From: Segniliparus rotundus DSM 44985
GTDB taxonomy: Bacteria; Actinomycetota; Actinomycetes; Mycobacteriales; Mycobacteriaceae
Length of the DNA stretch: 64,000 nucleotides
Assembly: GCF_000092825.1 (NCBI RefSeq)
Contig: NC_014168.1
Span: 3,029,946-3,093,945, forward strand
Reading direction: 5' to 3'
A program made the translations under genes and the position numbers. The notes under the pieces were generated by a model, which did not search any database, had not been told where the DNA came from, and saw only the letters and a program-made list of their open reading frames with translations. This document shows, piece after piece, positions 19,535 through 27,499 of the stretch; the stretch's first letter is position 1; every line of letters starts with the position of its first letter.

Positions 19535-20020
19535 TTATTTCGCGCAGATTTCCCGCGCGGCCTCTGTCATCGCCCTGCCCGCGGCGTTCTTGCGCTTGCC
19601 AGCTGCCGTGTAATTCGCCCGCACATCCGCCGGGGGCGGATTTTCTTGGGTGTGCGGCAGGATTTCTTCGACCACATCCGCGTACTGGCCGATGGCGTCG
19701 CCGTTCTCGCGCACCGCGGCGGCGAGCCGCGGGGCGTCGGTGATGTTCTTCGCCGCCTCGCCGAGCAAATCCTGCATCTGCCGCCAAAGCCCCACCTGTT
19801 GGCGGGTGTTCGCCCGCGCCTCGTCGAACGAGACCTCGGGATCGTTGAGCGCTTTGACTTTGTTGTCGAGGTCCTCGAACCGTTTCGTGGCAGCCGCCAG
19901 CACGAGACAGCCTTTCGGGCGGGCGGGGTCCGCCCCCGCGAACGGGGCAGCGAGGGCCAAACCCATCAGAACGAACACTGCCGTCGCCGTTCGCATTGTC
20001 GTCATTCGCTTCGCGCGCAT
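19535..20020 (-). CDS. Small secreted protein of unknown function
   Basis: A 161-residue protein with a basic N terminus, a hydrophobic core (TAVFVLMGLALAAPF) and a probable cleavage site after AGA, before DPARP. The mature part has two Cys residues (near positions 38 and 159), enough for one disulfide, and is mostly helical. No family is recognised. Three in-frame ATG codons lie near the N terminus; the longest is given. A gene-free AT-rich stretch separates it from the GDT1-type gene. Confidence 0.65.
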   Translation of the reverse strand: MRAKRMTTMRTATAVFVLMGLALAAPFAGADPARPKGCLVLAAATKRFEDLDNKVKALNDPEVSFDEARANTRQQVGLWRQMQDLLGEAAKNITDAPRLAAAVRENGDAIGQYADVVEEILPHTQENPPPADVRANYTAAGKRKNAAGRAMTEAAREICAK

Positions 20021-20030
20021 CCGTCCAGTA

Positions 20031-20582
20031 TTACGCGGCCAAGAGCATCGCGAGAACGGCGGCGTCCGGATCGTCGAGCGCTTTGTCGCCCATTTTGCTC
20101 ACGAGAGAAGTGACCGCGCCGTCCCTGTCCGCCTCCACCCACGCCGCACGGTGCTCCAAACCGAGGTACGGCAGGCCCGGCAAAAGCAAGCAACCCGAAG
20201 CCGCCCCCTCGCATTCCGGCAGCGAAGGGGTGGTCTCCGAAGGCGGGTGCAGCAGCAGCAACGCTGGCGGGCGGCGTTCGGCGAGGCACCCCGGGGCGAG
20301 CGCGCCGTCGCCGAGCAGCCCGCCTTCGGCGAGCAACAAGCCCACCGCGTTCTGCGCCGGCGCCCCGTCCGAACCACTCGGGGCCTGCGCCTCTTCCGGG
20401 CGCTCCTCCCGCGCGCCGAACACAGTGGTTGTGGCGAGCAGCCCAGGCACGCTCGCGATCCTGACAGCGATGGTCAGCAAGTGCAGCCATTCTTTCGTGT
20501 TCTGCGGCCACCGGCCGGACACGAGGAAACCTTGCAACGCGCCCTCTGCTGCGAATGCGGCGATCTCGACAGGGTCTTCCAT
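20031..20582 (-). CDS. Conserved protein downstream of sodA
   Basis: A 183-residue protein with no signal peptide and no catalytic motif that I recognise. It follows sodA in the same direction, as does a conserved gene in mycobacteria (Rv3847-type), and I take it to be that gene by position. A strong hairpin separates it from sodA, so it is probably transcribed alone. A CIRCE-like inverted repeat lies 25-54 bp before the ATG, hinting at heat-shock or HrcA-like control. No leader RBS is obvious, and the start may be leaderless. Confidence 0.65.
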   Translation of the reverse strand: MEDPVEIAAFAAEGALQGFLVSGRWPQNTKEWLHLLTIAVRIASVPGLLATTTVFGAREERPEEAQAPSGSDGAPAQNAVGLLLAEGGLLGDGALAPGCLAERRPPALLLLHPPSETTPSLPECEGAASGCLLLPGLPYLGLEHRAAWVEADRDGAVTSLVSKMGDKALDDPDAAVLAMLLAA

Positions 20583-20606
20583 TGGGGAATGATGCGGGAA
20601 GCGTCC

Positions 20607-20636
20607 TTTAGCACACAAGATCCTGCGAGTGCTAAA
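20607..20636 (-). promoter_or_regulatory. CIRCE-like inverted repeat
   Basis: On the minus strand the site reads TTAGCACTC, ten bases, then GTGTGCTAA. The CIRCE operator for HrcA is TTAGCACTC-N9-GAGTGCTAA, so one half is perfect, the other has one mismatch, and the spacer is one base long. It overlaps the expected promoter region of the gene ending at 20031. Confidence 0.4.
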
Positions 20637-20638
20637 CG

Positions 20639-20678
20639 ACGAAAGCCCTGTTCGGAGACCTCCGAACAGGGCTTTCGT
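20639..20678 (-). terminator. Strong hairpin terminator after sodA
   Basis: An 18-bp perfect stem (ACGAAAGCCCTGTTCGGA and its complement) closes on the 4-nt loop GACC, directly after the sodA stop. It lacks a U-tract but is the most stable-looking hairpin in the window and would act in both directions. Confidence 0.8.
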
Positions 20679-20686
20679 GGCGTGTC

Positions 20687-21298
20687 TCACACTCCGGGGG
20701 AACTCAGCGCCTTGCTGAAGCGGGACTGGACGTCCTCCCAGTTGACAACGTTCCACACCGCTTTGATGTAGTCGGCCTTGACGTTCTTGTACTGCAAGTA
20801 GAACGCGTGCTCCCACACGTCGACGCCGAGCAGCGGAACGATGCCGAGCGGCACGTTGGCCTGCTGGTCGTAGAGCTGGAAAGTCAGCAGCTTCTTGCCG
20901 ATCGAGTCGTAGCCGAGCCACGCCCAGCCAGAGCCCTGCAGGCCGTTCGCCGCGGCGGAGAACTGCGCCTGGAATTTGTCGAACGAGCCGAACTGGTCGT
21001 CGATCGCCGAGGCAAGCTCGCCCGTCGGCTTGTCGCCGCCGTTCGGGGAAAGGTTCTTCCACCAGATCGAGTGGTTGGTGTGGCCGCCCAAATGGAACGC
21101 GAGGTTTTTCTCGTTCAAGAAAATGGCGGCGTGGTCGCCCGATTCGCGGGCCGCCTCCAACTTCTCCAGCGCGGCGTTGGCGCCAGCGACATACGCCGCA
21201 TGGTGCTTGGTGTGGTGGATCTCGTTGATCTGGCCGCTGATGTGCGGCTCAAGAGCGCTGTAGTCGTAGTCCAGGTCGGGCAAGCTGTACGTTGCCAT
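20687..21298 (-). CDS. sodA: Superoxide dismutase, Fe/Mn family
   Basis: A 203-residue enzyme converting superoxide to peroxide and oxygen. The four metal ligands are His28, His76, Asp160 and His164 (NEIHH, HTNHS, DVWEHA). At residue 145 this protein has Gln (YDQQ), whereas the Fe enzyme of Mycobacterium tuberculosis has His; mycobacterial Mn enzymes carry Gln at this position, so Mn is the likely metal. There is no classical signal peptide, as in exported mycobacterial SodA. GAGGAG precedes the ATG. Its neighbours (ferritin, msrA, GDT1-type transporter) form a redox and metal cluster. Confidence 0.96.
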   Translation of the reverse strand: MATYSLPDLDYDYSALEPHISGQINEIHHTKHHAAYVAGANAALEKLEAARESGDHAAIFLNEKNLAFHLGGHTNHSIWWKNLSPNGGDKPTGELASAIDDQFGSFDKFQAQFSAAANGLQGSGWAWLGYDSIGKKLLTFQLYDQQANVPLGIVPLLGVDVWEHAFYLQYKNVKADYIKAVWNVVNWEDVQSRFSKALSSPGV

Positions 21299-21482
21299 GA
21301 GTTTTCTCCTCACTGAGTGACGTTGTTCCGACTCGAAGTCCCCACGCGCAGAACGTGGATCACCGCTTGTCTTTCTCCAACTTAGTCGCACTCGTGCGGG
21401 GCGCGAAAAACCGAGGGTCGGACGAATTTTTTTCTTCGGCTGCCCGAAAAACCGCCTCTTGGATTCGGCGTACGATATGCGT

Positions 21483-22223
21483 ATGTCTCTTTTGTCCGGT
21501 TGGCGCGTGAACGCGAAACTGACTGTGATCTCGCCAGAAGACGCCCTCCCCGGTCGCGACCTCCCCGTCTTGCGGGGCGGGAGGAGCTTTTTCGGCGGAA
21601 CGCCCCTGGACCCGCTCACGGCTTCCGATCACGGTCCGCGCAATCCCCAATGGCCGACGGACGTCGAGACCGCGGTCTTCGGCGGCGGCTGCTTCTGGGG
21701 CATGGAAAAAGCCTTCTGGCAGCTGCCCGGGGTGTTCACCACGGCGGTGGGCTACGCGGGCGGCACGACCGCCAACCCCACCTACAAGGAGGTCTGCTCC
21801 GGCCGCACCGGCCACGCCGAAGTCGTGCTCGTCGCCTTCCACCCGGATCAGATCTCCTACTCGGAGCTGTTGGCGACGTTCTGGGAGTCGCACGACCCCA
21901 CCCAAGGGATGCGGCAAGGCGCCGACATAGGCACGCAGTACCGCTCTGTCGTCCTGACTGTCGCCCCGCGCCAACAGGAGCTCGCCGAACAGAGCCGGGC
22001 CGCTTACCAGCAGGAGCTCAACAAGGAGGGGTACGGCCCGATCAGCACGGAGATCCGGCCCCTGCGCGCCCCGTCCGACTCGGACTGCGGCTTCTATTTC
22101 GCAGAACAAGACCATCAGCAGTATTTGGCGAAGAACCCCTGGGGATATTGCGGGCACGGCGGCACCGGCGTTTCCTGCCCGGTCGGCCTCGGCTCCGGCG
22201 CGCGCGGCCCCGCGGCCCAATAA
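21483..22223 (+). CDS. msrA: Peptide methionine-S-sulfoxide reductase
   Basis: A 246-residue MsrA that repairs methionine-S-sulfoxide in proteins. The catalytic motif GCFWG is present, followed by the conserved TGHAEVV and a GTQYRS segment. The C-terminal part contains [12 protein letters not shown], whose Cys residues are candidates for resolving cysteines. The ATG at 21483 is favoured because TACGAT at 21471-21476 ends six bases before it; another ATG two codons earlier is possible. It is divergent from sodA, consistent with a shared oxidative-stress role. Confidence 0.93.
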   Translation: MSLLSGWRVNAKLTVISPEDALPGRDLPVLRGGRSFFGGTPLDPLTASDHGPRNPQWPTDVETAVFGGGCFWGMEKAFWQLPGVFTTAVGYAGGTTANPTYKEVCSGRTGHAEVVLVAFHPDQISYSELLATFWESHDPTQGMRQGADIGTQYRSVVLTVAPRQQELAEQSRAAYQQELNKEGYGPISTEIRPLRAPSDSDCGFYFAEQDHQQYLAKNPWGYCGHGGTGVSCPVGLGSGARGPAAQ

Positions 22224-22283
22224 CAGGCGGGTCCGTCCCGAACCGGGCGCCCCGCCCGGCGACGCGCGGAGCGAACGCTTCTC

Positions 22284-22299
22284 TCGAAAACATGTTCGA
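22284..22299 (+). promoter_or_regulatory. LexA-like SOS box
   Basis: TCGAAAACATGTTCGA differs at one base from the TCGAAC-N4-GTTCGA LexA site of Gram-positive bacteria and mycobacteria. It ends 21 bp before the TATGCT -10 box of the S49 peptidase gene, so bound LexA would cover the -35 region. Confidence 0.5.
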
Positions 22300-22332
22300 A
22301 ATGTTCTCCCTGTTGTGCTGTATGCTGGCTGC

Positions 22333-23262
22333 ATGATGCGATTGCTGGCCGTTATGGTGGGTTCTCTGCGAGAAAGGGCTGTGGGCATGGCGAAGATCTT
22401 CGAGGGCAAGCCGCGCCTCGGCGGCGGACGGATCCGCCTGCGCAAGAAGCCCGCCGGGAAAACTGTCAGCGTCGTGCGGCTCGAAGGGGTCATCCGTGCC
22501 GGCGGCGGCCCGTTCGGGCGCGGAGCCCTGAACGCGCAGAACTTGGAGGCGCCGCTCGTGGACGCGTTCAGCGCGTCCGAGGCAGTCGCCGTGGCCATCG
22601 TGATTAACTCGCCCGGAGGCTCGCCCGCCCAGTCGGCCCTCGTGGGGGACCGCATCCGCCAGCTTTCCGCCAAGCATGAGAAACCCGTCCTCGCCTTCTG
22701 CGAGGACGTGGCGGCTTCCGGCGGCTATTGGTTGGCCTGCGCGGCGGACGAGATCTTCGTGTCTCCCGGGACTGTCATCGGGTCCATCGGGGTCGTGTCC
22801 TCCTCCTTCGGGCTCACCGAAGCCATCGAAAAGCTCGGATTGGAGCGTCGCGTCCACGCCGCGGGGACGAACAAGGTCCGTTTGGACCCGTTCCTGCCGG
22901 AGAAAGAAGAGGACGTGAGCTGGCTGTCGGGGATGCAGGCCGACATCCACCAAGTGTTCATCGACTGGGTGAAAACGCGGCGCGGGGCGAAACTCGCAGG
23001 GAAGGACGACGAGCTGTTCAACGCGGACGTGTGGATCGGCAAGCGCGCGGTCGAGCTGGGCGTCGCGGACGCGGTCGGCAGTTTGCACAGCGTCCTCGCC
23101 GAGCGCTTCCCCGAGGCGAAGCCGCATGAGATCAAGCCCAAACAACAGTTGCTCCAGCGACTCGGCCTCACCGCCTCGGTCGAAGACATGACGTTGCGCG
23201 CGTTGGACGGGGTCGTGTGCGCAGTGGAGCGCCGGGCGATGTGGTCGAGGTTCGGGCTATGA
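22333..23262 (+). CDS. S49 family peptidase (SppA-like)
   Basis: A 309-residue ClpP-fold serine peptidase of the SppA group. Strand VVRLEGVI, then the INSPGGSP oxyanion segment and the nucleophile Ser in ASGGYW are present; GTNKVRLDPF supplies a plausible catalytic Lys. It is the short, single-domain form and has no clear transmembrane segment after the first 20 residues. TATGCT at 22321-22326 ends six bases before the ATG at 22333, so it is probably leaderless. An in-frame ATG at 22387 is an alternative start. A LexA-like box lies upstream. The stop overlaps the next ATG, forming an operon with the membrane gene and perhaps glpQ. Confidence 0.88.
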   Translation: MMRLLAVMVGSLRERAVGMAKIFEGKPRLGGGRIRLRKKPAGKTVSVVRLEGVIRAGGGPFGRGALNAQNLEAPLVDAFSASEAVAVAIVINSPGGSPAQSALVGDRIRQLSAKHEKPVLAFCEDVAASGGYWLACAADEIFVSPGTVIGSIGVVSSSFGLTEAIEKLGLERRVHAAGTNKVRLDPFLPEKEEDVSWLSGMQADIHQVFIDWVKTRRGAKLAGKDDELFNADVWIGKRAVELGVADAVGSLHSVLAERFPEAKPHEIKPKQQLLQRLGLTASVEDMTLRALDGVVCAVERRAMWSRFGL

Positions 23263-24251
23263 CTTTTCCGCAACCGGCAGGCCCGCCGAGCCCCCAACGC
23301 CCGCACCTGCCCGGATTGTCCGGGCATTGGCCCAGCCAGCCCCCGCCGATCCCACCGGACAGGACGCCGACCCAGCCCGCGCACGGGCCCAATCCCCGCA
23401 TCCCCGTGATCCCTCCCGGTTACCGCTGGCAGGCGTCGCGCCCGCCGAGCGCAATACCGCCCCGAACCCGGCCGCCCCGGCCCCCCTCGCCCACGCCCCG
23501 GTACGCCTCGCCGCCCAGGTGGGGCCTGGTCCAACATTTCCCGCACACCCCGTCCGGCGTGGCAGCGCACGAGAAACCGGCCCGCACGGCCCTGATCGAG
23601 GCCGCGCTGGCGGCCCTCGCGGGGCTGCTCGGGCTGTTCGCGTTCTCCGAGGCATTGCGCTACGCCCTCGCCTTCTACGGCAGGGAGCACCTGCTGCCCG
23701 GCCCGGTCGTCGCGGCCTCCGGCGCCCTCCTCGGTTTCGCGTTCTGGGCCTCGCTCGTTCTGATCGTCGCCACTCAAGGCGCGCTTGCTTGGTGGCTGTG
23801 GCTGGAGCGCGAAATCGCCTACACCGCCAACAACCGCGTCGACCCCCGGCGTTGGTGGGAGATTCTCCTGCTCGCGGCAGCGCCCGCGGTCAATGTCGTC
23901 ACGCTCGGGGTGTTGCTCAAAGAATTGCTGGCCGAGCACGAGCGCGGCGGCAGGCGCGCTTGGCAGTCCGCGTTGCAGTCGTGGTGGATCTGGTGGGCCG
24001 GGGCGCACCTGGCGGTCTTGGGCCTCGCGCTGTGGCTTTTCGACACGTCCGTCCAAGCGCGGACGGAAGCGCTCCTGCTCGGAGCCGTCGTCGGCGTCGT
24101 GCTGGTCTTCCTCGCTGTGCGCACTCGCGCGCTCGTGGTCGCGATCGACTCGAGCAGCGACCCCGCAGCCGCAGACCAAGCAGACCGGCCCGTCCGATGG
24201 GTCATCGCCGCCGGCGCGGCGAAGGCTCCCGAATCCGCTCCTGCCGAATAA
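23259..24251 (+). CDS. Pro-rich membrane protein (DUF4328-like)
   Basis: A 330-residue protein. The first ~105 residues are very rich in Pro and probably disordered in the cytoplasm. Four to five transmembrane segments follow (about 112-130, 145-170, 207-222, 245-262, 272-292). The layout and the WWEILLLAAAPAVN segment suggest DUF4328, a family of unknown function. The ATG overlaps the stop of the S49 peptidase (ATGA), so the two are coupled. In mycobacteria a membrane gene also lies beside glpQ1. Confidence 0.7.
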   Translation: MTFPQPAGPPSPQRPHLPGLSGHWPSQPPPIPPDRTPTQPAHGPNPRIPVIPPGYRWQASRPPSAIPPRTRPPRPPSPTPRYASPPRWGLVQHFPHTPSGVAAHEKPARTALIEAALAALAGLLGLFAFSEALRYALAFYGREHLLPGPVVAASGALLGFAFWASLVLIVATQGALAWWLWLEREIAYTANNRVDPRRWWEILLLAAAPAVNVVTLGVLLKELLAEHERGGRRAWQSALQSWWIWWAGAHLAVLGLALWLFDTSVQARTEALLLGAVVGVVLVFLAVRTRALVVAIDSSSDPAAADQADRPVRWVIAAGAAKAPESAPAE

Positions 24252-24261
24252 GGCTCAGCGC

Positions 24262-25023
24262 ATGCCCGAGGTTGTTGCGCACCGAGGCGCGTCCGGGGAG
24301 CTGCCCGAGCACACCTTGGCCGCGTACGAACGAGCCCTCGAACAGGGCGCGGACGGTCTTGAATGCGATATCCGGCTGACCGCGGACGGCGTCCTTGTCT
24401 GCGTGCACGACAGAACGACGGCGCGAACTGGCTCCGGAAATCTCGTGGTGAGCACGTCCGGCTTCGAACAGCTGGATCAGCTCGACTACGGCAGCTGGCA
24501 CCCCAGCGGGCAGCCCGCGAAGCTTGTCACCTTGGACGCGCTCATCGAACTCGCGGTGTCGCACACGTCCCGACCAGTCACCGTGTTCATCGAGACGAAG
24601 CACCCGGTCCGTCAGGGGGGCGGGCTCGAACGTGCGTTGGCCCAGACACTCGCCAGGTTCGACCTCTTGAAAAGCTCCCCGCCGAACCGGACGCGCGTGG
24701 TGATGATGTCGTTCTCGGCGCTCGCCGTGCGTCGAATGCGCCGATTGGCGCCGAATGTGCCCCGCGCGCACTTGGCCGAATCGACCCTGCAACTGCTCGG
24801 CCCGAGCGCCGATTTCGCCGAGGGGGACATTCTGGGCCCATCCGTCCGATTATTGCGAAACGCTCCCGAACTCGTGGCGCGCGCCGCAGGACGGGGAAAA
24901 GCTGTCTATTGCTGGACGGCAGACCAACCCGAAGATGTGCTGCTGTGCCGCGAGCTCGGCGTGCGATGGGTCGCGACGAACTGGCCGCGGCGCGCCAAGG
25001 AACTCCTCGCCGGTCCACCATGA
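24262..25023 (+). CDS. glpQ1: Glycerophosphodiester phosphodiesterase
   Basis: A 253-residue GDPD enzyme hydrolysing glycerophosphodiesters to glycerol-3-phosphate and an alcohol. The first conserved block is VAHRGASGELPEHTLAAYE and the second ECDIRLTADGVLVCVHD; these contain the catalytic His pair and metal-binding Glu/Asp. No signal peptide is present, so it should act inside the cell. It lies 10 bp after the membrane gene and converges with ferritin, reproducing the glpQ1-bfrB arrangement of mycobacteria. It could recycle phospholipid head groups for the glycerol pathway. Confidence 0.92.
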   Translation: MPEVVAHRGASGELPEHTLAAYERALEQGADGLECDIRLTADGVLVCVHDRTTARTGSGNLVVSTSGFEQLDQLDYGSWHPSGQPAKLVTLDALIELAVSHTSRPVTVFIETKHPVRQGGGLERALAQTLARFDLLKSSPPNRTRVVMMSFSALAVRRMRRLAPNVPRAHLAESTLQLLGPSADFAEGDILGPSVRLLRNAPELVARAAGRGKAVYCWTADQPEDVLLCRELGVRWVATNWPRRAKELLAGPP

Positions 25024-25164
25024 CATGCTGCGGGCCGAGCGCCCTTCGCGACGCGGCGAAGGGCGCTCGGCCGCGAAGCCTTCCGCCCAGTCCGCCACCA
25101 ACGGTGACAGCCTCAGCTCCGAAGGCGCCGACGCAAGCCTTGCTCCGCCAGACTCACGCTTGAT

Positions 25165-25710
25165 TCAGAGGAGTCCGCCAGCAACAGGAGGATGGTCGTC
25201 CGAGGTTTTCGGGTCGCTCAGTTCGCGGGCGACCCACTCCTCGACGTCGAACCAGTTGTCTTTGGCGCGCTTGGCGATGCGCAGCAGCGTGGTCGCCGTG
25301 GAGACTTCCTCCACCTGCTCTTTGAGGAACCAGTGGGTGAACTGCTCGCCAAGGGAGTCGTGCTCGTCCTTGGCCGTGCGGAAGAGCCGGTCCCACTGCT
25401 CGGTGACCTCTTTCTCGTTCGCCAGGAGGAGTTCGATCGGCTCCATGAAGTTCTCGAAATCAGACTTGACCGCCTGCACGCCGCCGAGCTCCACATGCAC
25501 GTCTCGGTCGATGAGGTACTTGGTCGCGGCCAACGCGTGGTTGCGCTCTTCGAGAGCTTGCCGGTAAAAGAATTTCGCAAGCTGCGGCAAATCAAGGTCG
25601 TCGTAATAAACCGCAATTGCGACATACTGGTGCGAGGACGTGAATTCGTGACGAATCTGCTCGTTCAACAAGGCGTTGAATTTTGATCGGGAGTTGCCAT
25701 ATTCGTTCAT
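25165..25710 (-). CDS. bfrB: Ferritin BfrB
   Basis: A 181-residue iron-storage ferritin, very close in pattern to mycobacterial BfrB. It is a four-helix bundle with ferroxidase residues in EFTSSHQYVAIAVYY, EERNHA and the third-helix FLKEQVEE. The ATG at 25710 begins MNEYG; a TAAAGT box ends seven bases upstream, so the transcript is probably leaderless. Two IdeR-like boxes upstream of the -35 suggest iron-dependent activation, as known for mycobacterial bfrB. The C-terminal tail is short and polar. Confidence 0.95.
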   Translation of the reverse strand: MNEYGNSRSKFNALLNEQIRHEFTSSHQYVAIAVYYDDLDLPQLAKFFYRQALEERNHALAATKYLIDRDVHVELGGVQAVKSDFENFMEPIELLLANEKEVTEQWDRLFRTAKDEHDSLGEQFTHWFLKEQVEEVSTATTLLRIAKRAKDNWFDVEEWVARELSDPKTSDDHPPVAGGLL

Positions 25711-25717
25711 GTCCAAC

Positions 25718-25746
25718 ACTTTAGCGCAGGTCAGAGCGCCTGTCAT
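25718..25746 (-). promoter_or_regulatory. Promoter of bfrB
   Basis: On the minus strand ATGACA (25741-25746) and TAAAGT (25718-25723) are 17 bp apart, and the -10 box ends seven bases before the bfrB ATG. Both IdeR-like boxes lie upstream of the -35, the position expected for an activator. Confidence 0.7.
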
Positions 25747-25762
25747 CCAAGTATCGCCTTAC

Positions 25763-25782
25763 TAAGGATAAGCTTATCCTTA
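25763..25782. promoter_or_regulatory. IdeR/DtxR-like iron box 1
   Basis: A perfect 20-bp palindrome, TAAGGATAAGCTTATCCTTA. Its first 19 bases match about 14 of 19 positions of the IdeR consensus TWAGGTWAGSCTWACCTWA. It is centred about 62 bp upstream of the predicted bfrB transcription start. Confidence 0.65.
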
Positions 25783-25798
25783 ATAAGTAAAACCTGAT

Positions 25799-25817
25799 TT
25801 TGGATAGCCTTACTTAT
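25799..25817. promoter_or_regulatory. IdeR/DtxR-like iron box 2
   Basis: TTTGGATAGCCTTACTTAT matches about 15 of 19 positions of the IdeR consensus. Its centre is about 36 bp from box 1. Tandem upstream boxes of this kind activate bfrB in mycobacteria. A half-match (GCCTTACTAA) next to box 1 may be a third, weaker site. Confidence 0.6.
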
Positions 25818-25965
25818 TTATTTGAGAATATTTTCCGAACCCCGCCAGAACAAAAACGCGGCAGAACGACACATGCAACACGAACAGTGCTCCCAAGAAC
25901 ACGGGTGCGGCACTCGAATACAACCTGCGGCACAGCGCCTGCGGCGGCCGCGCGGATCCCGTCTA

Positions 25966-26166
25966 TCAGCGGACGAGGCTCGGCCAGTTGTCCGGCAGCG
26001 GGTCTTGGCCGGCTCTGCGCAACTGGTCGGGGGCGAGGCTCGCCGCCCACAGCGTCCTCCTCACCCCACGCCACGCGTCGGTCGTCTCGGACCCGGCGAA
26101 AGGAAACCCGAGGCGACGGGCGACACGGGCGGAAGGGATGTTGCCGGACAACGCCCGCCACCGGTC
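25966..26166 (-). pseudogene. Remnant of a GNAT acetyltransferase (C-terminal part)
   Basis: Directly after the stop of the metallohydrolase gene, and in the same frame, about 66 codons read like the C-terminal third of a GNAT N-acetyltransferase: NIPSARVARRLGF, then the DAWRGVRRTLWAASL end strands. The acetyl-CoA-binding region is missing and there is no good start codon or RBS (only a TTG). It is most likely the tail of a deleted gene. The remaining bases up to the iron boxes hold nothing I can assign. Confidence 0.5.
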
Positions 26167-26658
26167 TCATCGCTTGGCCTCCCCCGCGAACGCCACCCGC
26201 AACAGGTGCGCGACCTCAACCCCCATCACCATGCCGGCCAGCTCAGCGTATGTCCCCTGGAACGTCGGGCCGTGCGCGGGGGCGCCCGAGTCGAAGTGGT
26301 GCGCGAGTTCGTGCAGGACCACCAATTCGCGCATGGCCCATGTGCTGTCAGGGACGGCGAGCACCCCGCCTTCCTCAGTGCGCTCGTAATGTGCGGCTCG
26401 GTGGCCTTTGCGCTCGCGGACCGCGACCGAGGCGCCAGCCTCCGGCCAACGCGCGCGCAGCGAAGGCAACACCAGGACGTCGCCGACATAGCGGCGCAGG
26501 GACTCGATGGATGCGAATTTCGCCTCCGGGGGAAGCGTCAACCGAGCGCCGAAGAACACCACTTCGCGTGAGCCTCCGCGTTCGGCATTGTCGAAAAGAG
26601 CATGCACCAGCCGCTGCGCGGCGTACACGCCCGCCCGCCCGTCGTCTCGCAGCGTCAT
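26167..26658 (-). CDS. Putative zinc metallohydrolase (TIGR04338-like)
   Basis: A 163-residue cytoplasmic protein with the zinc-protease motif HELAHH near residues 114-119. A downstream HGPTFQGTYAELAG segment probably supplies further ligands. This matches the small actinobacterial putative metallohydrolase family TIGR04338; substrates are unknown. It follows the DUF2786 gene with a 10-bp gap, a pairing I recall from mycolic-acid bacteria. The ATG at 26658 is preferred (AGGTGAG upstream) over a TTG seven codons earlier that would overlap the previous gene. Confidence 0.75.
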   Translation of the reverse strand: MTLRDDGRAGVYAAQRLVHALFDNAERGGSREVVFFGARLTLPPEAKFASIESLRRYVGDVLVLPSLRARWPEAGASVAVRERKGHRAAHYERTEEGGVLAVPDSTWAMRELVVLHELAHHFDSGAPAHGPTFQGTYAELAGMVMGVEVAHLLRVAFAGEAKR

Positions 26659-26668
26659 CCCAACACGC

Positions 26669-27460
26669 TCACCTGCCAAGGGCGCGGCGCGCGCTGGCGA
26701 AAGCGGCCTGCGCCCCGATGCGCGCGCTCGACCCGGCGCGCTCGCCAGCCCGTTGCGAGCGCGCGCACCACGCGCTGCCCGAACTGACCGCCCGCCAACT
26801 GCCCCGAGCTTTCGAAGTCTGCCGATAGAAATCTGCGAGCTCCAGCTCCTTGTTGCTCAGCGCCAGCTCGGTGGAGCTGGCGCGGCGGAATCCGCGTTCG
26901 AACAGGGAGGCGCCCGCGGCCCGCTCGGCCTTGCGCGCCTGACGCTCCGCCTCCTCTCGGGCCGCCATCAGGCGCGCCCCGATCCGGTCCGCGAAAGCGA
27001 GCTGGAAATTCAGCCGCGCAGTGATCTTCGGCGTCGGGTGGTGCGCCCCAGAAGCCAGATACGACGCGCAGGACTTCGCCATCTGCACCATCAGACTGGC
27101 GTAAAGCGCCTCGGTCGCGTCAATGTCCTCGGGGAAGCCGAACGCGATCAGGTAGGTGGCATCGCGGGCGACATCGCATTGCACCCGGTTCGCCCGCCCG
27201 ATGTTGCTGAACAGGGCCACATAGGTGCGCAGCCCTTTCGAGCCGCGCTCCCCGACCAGCACCGTTCGCTGTTGCGGCGCGGCGCTCTTCGCCTGTCCCG
27301 CGCTGTGCGTGCGAGCGAGGGCCAGGTCGATCGAGGCCGCTGTCGCCAAACGCTGCGCGGCGGCGAGGAAAGCCTCCGCCTCGTGCTCGTTGTCGGTGCC
27401 TTCCGCTTGGCGCAGCAGCGCGGCGACCCTCGCGAGACTGCGTTCGTCGTGGTTGGTCAT
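26669..27460 (-). CDS. DUF2786 family protein
   Basis: A 263-residue protein whose first ~40 residues fit DUF2786 (RVAALLRQAEGTDNEHEAEAFLAAAQ), a short helical domain found in many phage-derived and bacterial proteins. A mixed middle domain follows, then a Lys/Arg/Glu-rich helix (about 165-200). The function is unknown. A TAGGCT hexamer ends six bases before the ATG, so the transcript is probably leaderless and likely continues into the metallohydrolase gene. Confidence 0.75.
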   Translation of the reverse strand: MTNHDERSLARVAALLRQAEGTDNEHEAEAFLAAAQRLATAASIDLALARTHSAGQAKSAAPQQRTVLVGERGSKGLRTYVALFSNIGRANRVQCDVARDATYLIAFGFPEDIDATEALYASLMVQMAKSCASYLASGAHHPTPKITARLNFQLAFADRIGARLMAAREEAERQARKAERAAGASLFERGFRRASSTELALSNKELELADFYRQTSKARGSWRAVSSGSAWCARSQRAGERAGSSARIGAQAAFASARRALGR

Positions 27461-27499
27461 GGAACTAGCCTAAAGCCTGCGGCGAGGGCGGGGGCGGGA

